Source: DATCJA01 sp963814955 | GTDB taxonomy: Bacteria; Acidobacteriota; Vicinamibacteria; Vicinamibacterales; UBA2999 | DNA length: 64,000 nt | Direction: 5' to 3' | NCBI GenBank assembly: GCA_963814955.1 | Contig: CAWFEX010000002.1 | Coordinates: forward strand, 62,001 to 126,000 | Shown: one piece after another, positions 27,801 through 36,071 of the stretch | How positions within the stretch are numbered: position 1 is the first letter of the stretch | Layout of the letters: each line of letters opens with the position of its first letter | Made by a program: the position numbers and the translations under genes | Notes under the pieces: generated by a model | What the model saw: only the letters and a program-made list of their open reading frames with translations | The model's database searches: none | Told to the model about the DNA's origin: nothing

Positions 27801-27864
27801 CCACGGGGCGCTCGAGCGCCACCTGATAGAGCCGTTCGATCTGCTGCCAGCGCACCTGGTCCAT
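24841..27864 (-). pseudogene. serine/threonine protein kinase with PD40 beta-propeller, broken by a repeat insertion and a second indel
   Basis: From ATG 27864 the kinase domain starts normally (IGAGGMGEVYRARD, VAIKIL, LVMELVEGETLEQRL). It then leaves frame at a hairpin insertion near 27311-27350 and resumes as GRPGLPMDEALKIARQIADALDAAHEKG, HRDLKPANIKI and DFGLAK. A membrane helix follows the kinase domain, then about twelve TolB-type PD40 blades (SPDGSLIAFRSERS, SPDGRSIAFW). Near 25155 the frame changes again; the true C-terminus (TPEDEWLMVHSS, LLYLLLERDGFRCLYARRLDP, GNATVTGMFLAEL) reads to the stop at 24841. Restored length is about 1,000 residues. Such kinases are numerous in Acidobacteriota and their ligands unknown. 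With the insertion it is probably non-functional as sequenced. Confidence 0.8.
27311..27350. repeat. REP-like hairpin inserted within the kinase gene
   Basis: The 20 bases at 27331-27350 (GCCGGAGACCTTCAGGTCTC) are identical to 62616-62635 beside nrdR, and the 40-base ungapped alignment of 27311-27350 with 62596-62635 has about 33 matches. It lies exactly where the kinase changes frame. Confidence 0.7.
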
Positions 27865-27981
27865 CGGCCGGACCGCGCCATTCTAACGCCCTGTGCCGCC
27901 TGTGCCAGTTCGTGGACCGATTTCCCGCCTCTGTCGGTGAGGCCGAATGGACGGCCCACCCAGAGACGAGAGGAGATCGCC

Positions 27982-28380
27982 ATGTTCACTCGCAAATCGG
28001 CCCTGATGGTGTGCGGCGCGGTGGTGCTCGGCCTGACCGTCGCCAGCCCGAATGGCGCGGCGTCGAATGCCGTCGGCCAGACCAATCATCTGACGTTCAG
28101 CGGAGCCTTCGGACTTCCCGGTGTGACGCTTCCGCACGGCACCTACACGTTCCAAGTCGTCGACCTGCACCCCGACATCGTCCGCGTCCTGAGCCGAGAC
28201 GGATCCCGGTTGTACTTCACTGGTTTCACGGCAATCGTCGCTCGACCGAAGAGTCAACGTGCCGAGCAGGTCGTGACGGTCATGGAAACCTCGCGCGGCG
28301 TCGCCCCGAGGATCGAGACCTGGTACCCCCTCGGGGAGTCCACCGGGCGCCGGTTCATCTATCCCGACGCGACACGCTAA
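27982..28380 (+). CDS. small secreted protein of unknown function
   Basis: A 132-residue product with a signal peptide (SALMVCGAVVLGLTVASP). The mature part has FSGAFGLPGVTLPHGTYTFQVVD and ETSRGVAPRIETWYPLG, which resembles short beta-sandwich proteins repeated in acidobacterial genomes. AGGAG about 7 bases upstream fixes the ATG. No active-site motif. It is followed by two more small secreted proteins on the same strand, perhaps a common transcript, although the gaps of 84 and 138 bases leave room for promoters. Confidence 0.6.
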   Translation: MFTRKSALMVCGAVVLGLTVASPNGAASNAVGQTNHLTFSGAFGLPGVTLPHGTYTFQVVDLHPDIVRVLSRDGSRLYFTGFTAIVARPKSQRAEQVVTVMETSRGVAPRIETWYPLGESTGRRFIYPDATR

Positions 28381-28464
28381 CGCTGCACGCGGTGCTAACG
28401 CGGGTAACCGGCGAGCTGCCCCGCTGGTTACCCACGTCCCGCGCTCAGGGGCGAGGAGGTCACG

Positions 28465-29022
28465 ATGCGAAAGATTTCTTGCGGTCTGGCCACCAGCGTT
28501 ATGAGCGTCATCGCGCTCGCTGGCGCGGCCGCCGAACAACAACTTCCCGTCTTCGTCGTCATCGAGAACCACGCCGCGACGCCGCGCCACGTGCTCGCAC
28601 GCGCTATCCAGACGGTGGTCGATGTCTACCGTCCGCTGGGCGTCGGCATCGCCTGGATTCGAGGGCCATTTCCGGCAGGTGACACACCAACGCTCTACCT
28701 GAGCCTGTTGCCGCGCACGACGGGAGGTGAACACGGCGCGAGCATGGCAGGGATCGATGCGCCAGCCACCAGGGATGCGACGACGCATCTCGCGCACATC
28801 CTGTACCGGCGCATCGGCGATGACGAGGAGACCGGCCGGGCGCTTGGGTATCTGATGGCACACCTCGTCAGAGGGGTGCTGATGTCAGATGACGCGACGG
28901 AGCGGCCGACCCTCGTGCAAGCCGACCGTCAGACGGCTCGGCGCATAACCGCCGGTGCCTCGGTGTTCACCCCAGACGAAGTGAAGGCGATCCGGGACAG
29001 CGTCACCGCGCGCGCGCGGTAG
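28465..29022 (+). CDS. small secreted protein resembling a metallopeptidase fold that lacks HExxH
   Basis: A 185-residue product: signal peptide to about Ala23, then VFVVIENHAATPRHVLARA, LPRTTGGEHGASMAGIDAP and TGRALGYLMAHLVRGVLMSD. The layout (early VIENHA region, central helix with a His, a later MSD/MRA-like turn, a final FTPDEVKAIR) matches acidobacterial secreted proteins in which the helix reads AHELGHLLL. Here that helix is GYLMAHLVRGVL, so the Glu and second His are absent. It may be an inactive relative or the resemblance may be superficial. Length and export signal are clear; function is not. Confidence 0.5.
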   Translation: MRKISCGLATSVMSVIALAGAAAEQQLPVFVVIENHAATPRHVLARAIQTVVDVYRPLGVGIAWIRGPFPAGDTPTLYLSLLPRTTGGEHGASMAGIDAPATRDATTHLAHILYRRIGDDEETGRALGYLMAHLVRGVLMSDDATERPTLVQADRQTARRITAGASVFTPDEVKAIRDSVTARAR

Positions 29023-29160
29023 GCGGCAACAGACTCCCTCCCGCGTCGAACCCGGCCGGGGCCTGCTTTCCGGTCGGGTTCGGTCCATCTCGCCGCGTCC
29101 GTAGCGACGTGCCAGTTTTCGGTCGCGTTTCCCGCCTCCGGTGGCGAGGAGGGAGACGCC

Positions 29161-29721
29161 ATGACGAGGACAGCGCAAAAGATGATGGTCGGGATGGCAA
29201 TCGCGATGGGAACCCTCGGAATCCCCCGTGCCGCCGCCGCCGACCGCGGGCTCGGGGCTACCCCGGCGCCGCTCATCATGCGCGTTCGCACCGACAGCCC
29301 GGCGCTCGCCACCCTGATTCAGGAGGCCACCGAGCGATCGACCACTTTTCGTGGCCTGGTCGAAACCATCAACGCGAGCGATGGAATCGTGTATGTCAAC
29401 GAAGGCCGGTGCGGTCACGGCGTCCGGGCCTGCCTGGCCACGGTGACCGCCGCAGGCCCAAACCGCGTCCTCCACGTCAAGGTCGATACGCGTAAGGCGG
29501 ACTGGGACCTCATGGGTTCAATCGGTCATGAGCTCCGCCACGCGGTCGAAGTGCTTGGCGCTCCGACGGTCACCAGCAACGCGGCGATGTACTTCTTCTA
29601 CTCCCGCATCAGCCGCCGTGGCACAGCGTCCGCATTCGAAACCGCTGCGGCCGTCGAGGCCGGTCACGCGGTGCGAAGCGAAGTTCGGCGGCCGCAACTC
29701 GTTGCCCGAAACGGGCAATGA
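29161..29721 (+). CDS. small secreted protein with HExxH motif, putative metallopeptidase
   Basis: A 186-residue exported product (signal to about Ala27). IGHELRHAVEVL carries an HExxH zinc motif (His-Glu-Leu-Arg-His), followed by a helix with FFYSRIS and FETAAAVEAGHAV, where Glu or His could be the third ligand. CGHGVRACLATV may form a disulfide. The size suits a one-domain peptidase, and related short proteins are widespread in the phylum without a known substrate. GGAGGGAG upstream sets the ATG. It is third in a row of small secreted genes; the ECF sigma gene converges with it 32 bases later. Confidence 0.6.
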   Translation: MTRTAQKMMVGMAIAMGTLGIPRAAAADRGLGATPAPLIMRVRTDSPALATLIQEATERSTTFRGLVETINASDGIVYVNEGRCGHGVRACLATVTAAGPNRVLHVKVDTRKADWDLMGSIGHELRHAVEVLGAPTVTSNAAMYFFYSRISRRGTASAFETAAAVEAGHAVRSEVRRPQLVARNGQ

Positions 29722-29753
29722 GGCAGGGATACGGTCGCGGCAGAGTCAGCTGC

Positions 29754-30320
29754 TCAACTGCCAGCGCGCATCTCGCGCAGGAGCCATGCCTTTGCCAGCT
29801 TCCAGTCGCGCATCACCGTGTCGACGGATATCTTCAGCACTTCGGCGGTTTCTTCGACACTCAGGCCGCCGAAGAAGCGCAGCTCGATGACCTTGCTCTT
29901 GCGCTCGTCGAACTGCGCCAGCGCCTGGAGCGCGTCATCCAGGGCGACCAGATCTTGTCCGCGCTCCCCCACGACTGCGAGTCCCTCGTCCATCGTCACC
30001 TTTACCGCGCCGCCTCCGCGCTTCTGATACTGCTTCGACCGCGCCCAGTCCACCAGGATGCGTCGCATCAGGCGGGCGGACATCGCCAGAAAGTGAGCCC
30101 GGTCCTGCCATTTGATCTGGTGGACGTCGATGAGACGGAGATACGCCTCGTTGACGAGGGCGGTGGCCTGCAGACTATGGCCCGCACGCTCTCCGGCCAT
30201 GCACCGTTTCGCGATCCGGTGCAGCTCTCGTTCGACCAGCGGAACCAGGCGGTCGAAGGCCGCTTCGTCGCCCTTGCCCCAGGCCAGCAGCAATCCCGTC
30301 ACACTGCCCGGATCGGCCAT
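29754..30320 (-). CDS. ECF-family RNA polymerase sigma factor (acidobacterial sigma-70-like type)
   Basis: A 188-residue sigma factor with region 2 (GDEAAFDRLVPLVERELHRIAKR, then LVNEAYLRL and FLAMSARLMRRILVDWARSKQ) and region 4 (FDERKSKVIELRFFGGLSVEETAEVLKISVDTVMRDWKLAKAWL). The signature region SLQATALVNEAYLRL belongs to the ECF-like subgroup typical of Acidobacteriota and Planctomycetota, often found near kinases with PD40 domains. The ATG at 30320 is preferred over an upstream in-frame start with non-conserved residues. No anti-sigma gene is adjacent. The broken PD40 kinase 2 kb away may be its old partner (inference). Confidence 0.85.
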   Translation of the reverse strand: MADPGSVTGLLLAWGKGDEAAFDRLVPLVERELHRIAKRCMAGERAGHSLQATALVNEAYLRLIDVHQIKWQDRAHFLAMSARLMRRILVDWARSKQYQKRGGGAVKVTMDEGLAVVGERGQDLVALDDALQALAQFDERKSKVIELRFFGGLSVEETAEVLKISVDTVMRDWKLAKAWLLREMRAGS

Positions 30321-30411
30321 GAGGCCGCATTCTATTCCGGCGCTCAGTTGTTTCGCCGCCGGACCGCGTACGCCAGGCCGACGCACTGCGAAGCCGGAAC
30401 GCGGGCGAACC

Positions 30412-31467
30412 TCAGCGCCTGTCGAGGCCCTTTTCCCTGAGAAACTCCGACAGCAAGTCTGCGATCTTCACGTTGTTCAGATCCAGCATGGGAAAGTGCG
30501 TGTTGCCGCGAACGCCGATGTCCGGCAGCATCACGTTCACGGCGCTACCGCCATGCCGGTTAATCGCTTCAACCATCAGCTTGGCGCGCTGAACGTTGAC
30601 GCGCCGGTTGTCGAGCGTGAGCCTCGGGCCGACGTTGACCTTCTCAAGTGCCGAGGGGATGTAGTCGCCCCAGATGACTTGAATGGGCACCTTAGTCAGT
30701 TTGAGGAAATCCGCCATCGGAATCGGCCGGCCGGCCGCCACCATCATTCCGTCCGCCCGCGGAATCGGCGCCGGCATCTCCCCTTCGGGAAACACCACAT
30801 CACCCGGCTCGTAGGAGACGATGCCTGCCGCGTTGACCGTTTTCGTCGCGGTGATCCAGCCGCGAATGCCCGTGGAGGAATGCGTGAGCAGCACAGACGG
30901 CCCCAGCTCGTTCAGCAGCACTGCGAGCGCGTCGGTTTCCACCTGCTCGTTCTCGGGTGCATTGAATTCCGGGTACTGAATGCGGAAGAACTCGTTCAAC
31001 GCGCGAGGCGTCTGCGGAAACTGCACGCCGGGGTAGAAATCCGGCGTTGGATCACCGGGCAGCCAGATCCCGAGCCGCCAGTTCGTGAACCACACCTGAT
31101 CGTGATTCGGCTGCGGCACGTAACTGGTCGGCGCGCAACCTTGTCCGGCACGACCGGTGCGCGGCAGATCGGTGAGGTACACCGGAAAACCGCGGCGCAG
31201 GAAGATATTGCGAAACCCCTCGCGTCCATCGAACGTGGTGTCCCACGTCTTGGTGCTGCTCGCGTGCACCATGACCAGGGGCACCCGGCGACGGTTTTCC
31301 GGAATCTGCCATTCCACATACCCGTGATCGCAGTGGAGTGACCCTTTCGCAGCATCTCCCATCACTTTGCCGCCAAACGGTCGGGCGCCCTGGTCCCTGA
31401 TGGCGATCGCAGATTGCGCCATCGCGGTGGTCGCGGCTACCACGAGCATCAGAACGATTCTGGCCAT
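30412..31467 (-). CDS. exported alpha/beta hydrolase
   Basis: A 351-residue product with signal peptide (LMLVVAATTAMAQ). The fold shows VPLVMVHASSTKTWDTTFDG as oxyanion strand, GFPVYLTDLPRTGRAG, the nucleophile elbow VLLTHSSTGIRGW (Ser in THSST), IQVIWGDYIP with the acid, and a late GVRGNTHFPMLD with the His. Length is somewhat above a minimal hydrolase because of a cap insert. Likely a periplasmic esterase; the substrate is unknown. It diverges from the amidohydrolase gene across a region that holds an inverted short-repeat array. Confidence 0.75.
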   Translation of the reverse strand: MARIVLMLVVAATTAMAQSAIAIRDQGARPFGGKVMGDAAKGSLHCDHGYVEWQIPENRRRVPLVMVHASSTKTWDTTFDGREGFRNIFLRRGFPVYLTDLPRTGRAGQGCAPTSYVPQPNHDQVWFTNWRLGIWLPGDPTPDFYPGVQFPQTPRALNEFFRIQYPEFNAPENEQVETDALAVLLNELGPSVLLTHSSTGIRGWITATKTVNAAGIVSYEPGDVVFPEGEMPAPIPRADGMMVAAGRPIPMADFLKLTKVPIQVIWGDYIPSALEKVNVGPRLTLDNRRVNVQRAKLMVEAINRHGGSAVNVMLPDIGVRGNTHFPMLDLNNVKIADLLSEFLREKGLDRR

Positions 31468-31498
31468 CTTTCTCGAGCCCGAGTCTACCGCAACAGCA

Positions 31499-31568
31499 GT
31501 TGTCAGTCCTCAGCTCAGCTCTTGGTCTTGAGTTCTGCACGCACAACTGACGACCGATGACTGACGAC
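31499..31568. repeat. inverted short tandem array between divergent genes
   Basis: Left arm TTGTCAGTCCTCAGCTCAG and right arm ACAACTGACGACCGATGACTGACGAC, built from ACTGACGA/TCAGTC units in opposite orientation with a spacer of about 22 bases. It lies in the 133-base gap between the divergent hydrolase and amidohydrolase genes. Confidence 0.6.
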
Positions 31569-31600
31569 CTGTGCCACAATCCGTCCCGCAGGAGGCGTCC

Positions 31601-33016
31601 ATGCGCCGAACGACGAGAAGCTCGGCTCATCTGATCGTCCTGGTGTATGTGCTCGCCGCAGCCGCGTGCTCTCCGCGACCGAACGGTCAGGCTGCCGCCG
31701 CAAGCGCCACCATGTTCGAAGGAGCGCGCCTCATCACCGGCGACGCCGGCCCACCCATCGAGAATGCTGCATTCATTGTCGACAACGGGCGCTTCACCCG
31801 CGTTGGACGACGTGGTGACGTGGAAGTGCCGGCTGGGGCTACCCGCGTCGATCTGACCGGCAAGACGGTCATGCCGGCGATGATCGACGTGCACAGCCAT
31901 CTCGGCTTCCTCGACATGAGCGACGGCTCGATGTCGAAGGATCATTTCACGCGAGAAAACCTGACTGATCATCTCGAGCGGTACGCCTATCACGGCTTTG
32001 CCGCGGTCTGCAGCTTCGGCACCGACATCGGCGACCTGCCGTTTCAGATGCGCGACGAGATCATCCCGAACGCCGCGCTCTATCGAACGGTGGGACGAGG
32101 ACTGGCTTATCCGGGATCCGGTCCTGCCGATCCGTCGAGAAACGACGTGCCGTACGCAGTCACGACCGAAGACGAGGCTCGCGCCGCCGTTCGAGATCTC
32201 GCACCCAGGAAGCCGGACTTCGTGAAGATCTGGGTGGACGACCGGAACGGGACGAAGCAGAAGCTGACGCCGCCGCTGTTTCGCGCCGCCGCCGACGAGG
32301 CGCGGCGGCAAGGGTTCCGGTCCGTTGCACACGTATTCGATCTCGCCGACGCCAAAGAGCTGCTCAAGGCGGGCGTCGAGGGATTCACGCATATGGTGCG
32401 TGACCAGCCCGTTGACGAGGAGTTTCTCCAGCTGCTCAAAGAACGGCCGAACGTGTGGTTCACGCCAAACCTGGGCGGCATGAATCGCGAGTTGCAGACG
32501 GCCAGCGCCGCCGGTGCCAGGCCGCGATGGGCCGACGAGCCGATGTTGTATGAAACCATCCCGGCGGACATCATCCAGCAAAGACTCGATCGAATGGCTC
32601 GCACGCCGGCAGGCGCGGGCGCCAATCCCGGGCGGGTGTGGGATCTGCAGAACACCGCAAAGCTGAAGGCGGCGGGCGTTCGGCTCGTCCTCGGCAGCGA
32701 TGCGGCCGGCGATTCGAACAGGTGGATCGGCCTCACCGCGCACATGGAGCTGGAAAATTTCGTGGCGGCGGGCTTTACTCCGGCCGAGGCGCTTGTCGCA
32801 GCCACGCGCACCGCGGCCGAAGTCCTGCGCCTGGATCAGCTCGGCACGGTCGCGCCGGGCAAGAGCGCGGACTTCATCGTGCTCGATGCCAATCCTCTCG
32901 ACAACGTTGCCAACACGAAAAGGATTGCGAAGGTTTACCTGAGAGGCCAGGAAGTCGATCGCGCGGCGCTCACCACCAAGTGGCGGCAGCCGCGGCGCCC
33001 GTCCTCGACCCGATAG
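31601..33016 (+). CDS. amidohydrolase-family lipoprotein
   Basis: A 471-residue protein with a lipoprotein signal (VLAAAAC). The amidohydrolase barrel shows the metal site DVHSHLGF, a possible carboxylated lysine in PDFVKIWVDD, a His in SVAHVFDL, further GFTHMVRD and the final metal Asp in VLGSDAAG. The flanking beta sandwich ends with the dihydroorotase-like APGKSADFIVLDANPL. These enzymes hydrolyse amide or ester bonds of cyclic substrates; the family is often annotated imidazolonepropionase-like without evidence. ATG 31601 follows GGAGG. The membrane lipid anchor suggests a periplasmic site. Confidence 0.8.
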   Translation: MRRTTRSSAHLIVLVYVLAAAACSPRPNGQAAAASATMFEGARLITGDAGPPIENAAFIVDNGRFTRVGRRGDVEVPAGATRVDLTGKTVMPAMIDVHSHLGFLDMSDGSMSKDHFTRENLTDHLERYAYHGFAAVCSFGTDIGDLPFQMRDEIIPNAALYRTVGRGLAYPGSGPADPSRNDVPYAVTTEDEARAAVRDLAPRKPDFVKIWVDDRNGTKQKLTPPLFRAAADEARRQGFRSVAHVFDLADAKELLKAGVEGFTHMVRDQPVDEEFLQLLKERPNVWFTPNLGGMNRELQTASAAGARPRWADEPMLYETIPADIIQQRLDRMARTPAGAGANPGRVWDLQNTAKLKAAGVRLVLGSDAAGDSNRWIGLTAHMELENFVAAGFTPAEALVAATRTAAEVLRLDQLGTVAPGKSADFIVLDANPLDNVANTKRIAKVYLRGQEVDRAALTTKWRQPRRPSSTR

Positions 33017-33052
33017 AACACAACTGGACGCGGCGTCATATCCGACGGGTTC

Positions 33053-33058
33053 TATAAT
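33053..33058 (+). promoter_or_regulatory. perfect -10 hexamer just before the GHMP kinase start
   Basis: TATAAT ends 3 bases before the first of two adjacent GTG codons. Transcription would begin near the second GTG (33065), implying a leaderless mRNA. No convincing -35 is visible, so this may be chance. Confidence 0.35.
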
Positions 33059-33061
33059 CCC

Positions 33062-34054
33062 GTGGTGCGTATCGCCACTTCCGCGCCGACTCGCATCGAT
33101 CTTGCGGGCGGCACACTCGACATCTGGCCCCTGTACCTCTTTCATCCCGACGCTCAAACGATAAACGCCGCCATCAGCCTGCGTGCTCACGCAGTCGTCG
33201 AGACGCGTCCGGATGACCGCATCGTCATCAATTCCGTCGACACCGGGACTACCGTCGAAGCCGATGACTGGCGGAGCCTTCGTGACTCCGGGAAGCTGCG
33301 ACTGTTGTCTCTCCTCGCACATTTCTTCGAGGCACGCGGAATCACTCTCACGACGTCATCTGAATCGCCCGCGGGCGCGGGTATCGCCGGCTCGTCGGCG
33401 CTGAACGTCGCCGTCTGTGCCGCGCTGGCGCAATGGGCCCGCACGCACTATGAACCCGAAGTTCTGCTTCAGGTCGCCATGAACGTCGAGGCGCAGGCGA
33501 TCAAAGTACCGACCGGCCTGCAGGATTACAGGCCTGCCCTGTACGGTGGCGTTGCGGCGCTTCAGCTCGGGGTCGAGGGCATCAGACGCGTGCCGCTCGA
33601 CATCGATGCGTCGGACCTCGAATCCCGTCTGGTGCTGTGCTACACCGGTGAGCCTCGCAATTCCGGCACGAACAACTGGGAAATCATGAAGAAGCACATC
33701 GACGGCGATCGCCACGTCTTCGATTGCTTCGAGCGCATCCGCGACAACGCCGTCGCGATGCGTGCTGCCCTCGTCAAACAGGATTGGGACGGCGTGGCAC
33801 GCGCGCTCGCCGACGAGTGGGAAAACCGCAAACGTCTCGCACCGGGCGTATCAACCCCCGTCATCGACGAATTGATCGCGCGGGCAAGGCACGCAGGTGC
33901 GACGGCGGCAAAGGTATGCGGCGCCGGCGGCGGCGGCTGCCTCTTCTGTCTTGGCCCCCCGGATCGACGCGACGCAATACGTCATGCGCTGGCCGACGGA
34001 GGGGCGCGCCTGCTCGATTTCACCATCGAACGCCACGGCCTGATCCGTGGATAA
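33062..34054 (+). CDS. GHMP-family sugar or mevalonate-type kinase
   Basis: A 330-residue kinase. The N-terminal SAPTRIDLAGGTLDIWPLY is the substrate motif of sugar-type GHMP kinases such as heptose-7-phosphate or fucose kinases. The ATP loop is ESPAGAGIAGSSALNVAV and the third motif is VCGAGGGGCLFCL near the C-terminus. The enzyme transfers the ATP gamma-phosphate to a small metabolite in the cytosol. No heptose pathway genes flank it, so the substrate is open. Two GTG codons (33062, 33065) are possible starts. Its stop overlaps the polX start (GTGGATAA), so coupling is likely even though the functions look unrelated. Confidence 0.8.
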   Translation: MVRIATSAPTRIDLAGGTLDIWPLYLFHPDAQTINAAISLRAHAVVETRPDDRIVINSVDTGTTVEADDWRSLRDSGKLRLLSLLAHFFEARGITLTTSSESPAGAGIAGSSALNVAVCAALAQWARTHYEPEVLLQVAMNVEAQAIKVPTGLQDYRPALYGGVAALQLGVEGIRRVPLDIDASDLESRLVLCYTGEPRNSGTNNWEIMKKHIDGDRHVFDCFERIRDNAVAMRAALVKQDWDGVARALADEWENRKRLAPGVSTPVIDELIARARHAGATAAKVCGAGGGGCLFCLGPPDRRDAIRHALADGGARLLDFTIERHGLIRG

Positions 34055-35771
34055 CCTTCAGATCGCGCGGGTATTCGGAGAAATCGGCGACCTGCTCGAG
34101 ATCAAGGGCGAGAACGCCTTCAAGATCCGAGCATATCGAACCGCGGCGGACACCATTCGAACGTGGGGCGATCCGGTTTCAGGCATGGAGGAGGCGCAAC
34201 TCCGGGATCTGCCCGGCATCGGCAAGGATCTGGCGGCGAAGGTTCGCGAGCTGGTTCTAACCGGCACATGCCTCTACCATCAGCAGCTGCTCCAGGAGTT
34301 TCCGCCGACAATCCTCGATCTGCTTCGGCTGCAGGGAGTCGGGCCGAAGACTGTGGCGCTGCTCTATACCGCCCTCAACATTCACACCGTCGACGAGCTG
34401 GCCGAAGCCGCCCGTTCGGGACGGCTTCGGGGGCTGAAGGGAATGGGCCCGAAGAAGGAGGGGCTCATCCTGAAGGCCATCGAGGAGCGGCAGAAAGACG
34501 CGGGACGTCATTTGCTCTCGGATACGTCCTCGGTGTCCGCCGACCTGGTCGCCCATCTGCGCGCGCATGCGCCTGACGTCGATTTCATTCCTGTGGGCAG
34601 CCTGCGGCGCGGGTGCGAGACCTGCGGCGATCTCGACATTCTTGCTGTCGGCGGCGAGCCGTCCGTGATGGACGCCTTCATCACCTACCCGCAAGTCGAC
34701 CGCATCCTCGGCCATGGGGCGACGAAATCGAGCGTCCTGCTGCGCGGCGGCTACCAGGCCGACCTGCGGCTCGTCGCAGTCGAGAGCCGCGGCGCCGCGA
34801 TGCAGTACTTCACCGGGTCGAAGGCACACAACATCGCCTTGCGTGACCGCGCGATCCAGCACGGTTTCAAGCTGAACGAATATGGTCTCTTTCGCACCGA
34901 CGACGAGGTACGCGTCACGGGCGAGAGCGAAGAGGCCATTTACGAAGCCCTCGGCCTTCAGTGGATCGATCCGGAGCTTCGGGAGAACCGCGGAGAAATC
35001 GATGCAGCCGAGGCGAAGCGCCTGCCGCGTCTCGTCTCAACAGCCGACATTCGCGGCGATCTCCATATGCACACCACGGCCACGGACGGCCGCGACGATG
35101 TGGAGACGATGGCAGAAGCGGCCCACAGACTCGGCTATCGATATATCGCGATTACCGATCACAGCAAGGCGCTCGCCATGGCGAACGGTCTCGACGAGCA
35201 TCACGCACTGGCGCACGCCGCGCGGGTCCGCGCATTGAACGGCCAGTTCGAGGGTCTGACCGTGCTGGCGGGAATCGAGTGCGACATTCTGCCGGACGGC
35301 CAGCTCGATCTGGCCCATGACTGCCTCGCGCAGCTCGATATCGTCGTCGCCTCCATCCATTCGCATTTCAGCCAGGACCAAACGCAGATGACCGACCGCC
35401 TCCTCAAGGCGCTCGAGTGCCGATGGGTCGACATTCTCGGCCATCCAACCGGCCGCCTGCTTCTGCAGCGCGACCCGTACCGCGTCGCGATGGACTCCGT
35501 GGTGACCGCCGCCGCCCGCTACGGCGTCGCGCTGGAAATCAACTGTCAGGCCGACCGGCTCGACCTCAACGACGTCAATGCGAGGATGGCCCGCGAGCGA
35601 GGTGTACGGCTTGCGATCTCCACGGACGCGCATTCGGTCGCCGCGCTGGGCAATCTGCAATGGGGAGTTCAGACAGCGCGCCGGGCGTGGATCACACCAG
35701 ACGAGGTGCTCAATACGAGGACGCTCGAGGACATGCTTCCCCTGCTTCGCCGTCACAAGGAAGCGGCATGA
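34047..35771 (+). CDS. polX: DNA polymerase/3'-5' exonuclease PolX
   Basis: A 574-residue complete family X polymerase. The N-terminal 8-kDa and HhH region spans 1-150 (KGENAFKIRAYRTAADTI, LPGIGKDLAAKV, LQGVGPKTVALLY). The palm has GSLRR (184-188), catalytic Asp195 and Asp197 in CGDLDIL and Asp239 in GYQADLRLV, then YFTGSKAHNIALR and NEYGLF. A PHP exonuclease domain follows (GDLHMHTTATDG with His340 and His342, AITDHSKA, GIECDI, ASIHSHF, HPTGR, STDAHS). It fills short gaps in base-excision repair and trims 3' ends. The GTG at 34047 overlaps the kinase gene. The degraded paralogue lies at 5279-6550. Confidence 0.95.
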   Translation: MDNLQIARVFGEIGDLLEIKGENAFKIRAYRTAADTIRTWGDPVSGMEEAQLRDLPGIGKDLAAKVRELVLTGTCLYHQQLLQEFPPTILDLLRLQGVGPKTVALLYTALNIHTVDELAEAARSGRLRGLKGMGPKKEGLILKAIEERQKDAGRHLLSDTSSVSADLVAHLRAHAPDVDFIPVGSLRRGCETCGDLDILAVGGEPSVMDAFITYPQVDRILGHGATKSSVLLRGGYQADLRLVAVESRGAAMQYFTGSKAHNIALRDRAIQHGFKLNEYGLFRTDDEVRVTGESEEAIYEALGLQWIDPELRENRGEIDAAEAKRLPRLVSTADIRGDLHMHTTATDGRDDVETMAEAAHRLGYRYIAITDHSKALAMANGLDEHHALAHAARVRALNGQFEGLTVLAGIECDILPDGQLDLAHDCLAQLDIVVASIHSHFSQDQTQMTDRLLKALECRWVDILGHPTGRLLLQRDPYRVAMDSVVTAAARYGVALEINCQADRLDLNDVNARMARERGVRLAISTDAHSVAALGNLQWGVQTARRAWITPDEVLNTRTLEDMLPLLRRHKEAA

Positions 35772-36058
35772 CCGACGACAACCAGGGATTCATCTCCCTG
35801 AAGACGCTGCGGGAGGGAAAACCAGACCCTCAGCGTGCGCTGGCCGAAATTCGCAGGATCTACTTCAAAACGACCAGGCAAACCATTCAGCACGACCTGG
35901 CGCACGCCATCGAACTGCTCAAGACGCTGCCGACGGAAGAGGACCGCGAACGGGCACGGGTCTATATGGACGGTCTCTCACAAATGCGCAGCGAGTGGGG
36001 CAGGATGAGGGCAAGTGGAAGAAGCGGAAAAAGTGGAGGAAGTGGAAAAAGTAAGTAG
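35768..36058 (+). CDS. small helical protein coupled to polX
   Basis: A 96-residue product whose ATG overlaps the polX stop (ATGA). Residues 10-70 are charged and helical (FISLKTLREGKPDPQRALAEIRRIYFKTT and HAIELLKTLPTEEDRERARVYMDGL). The last 15 residues (SGRSGKSGGSGKS) are written by the tandem array at 36011-36071 and are probably not ancestral. No known domain. The tight coupling suggests expression with PolX, perhaps an accessory factor, but this is not shown. Confidence 0.6.
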   Translation: MTDDNQGFISLKTLREGKPDPQRALAEIRRIYFKTTRQTIQHDLAHAIELLKTLPTEEDRERARVYMDGLSQMRSEWGRMRASGRSGKSGGSGKSK

Positions 36059-36071
36059 AAAGTTTACTTTT
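36011..36071. repeat. short tandem array (AAGTGGAA-type units) at convergent gene ends
   Basis: Five or six AAGTGGAAGAAG / CGGAAAAAGTGGAGG-like units run from 36011 to about 36062, then a short inverted TTTACTTTTCC. It covers the last codons of the polX-coupled gene and reaches the end of the convergent gene at 36064. Confidence 0.65.
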
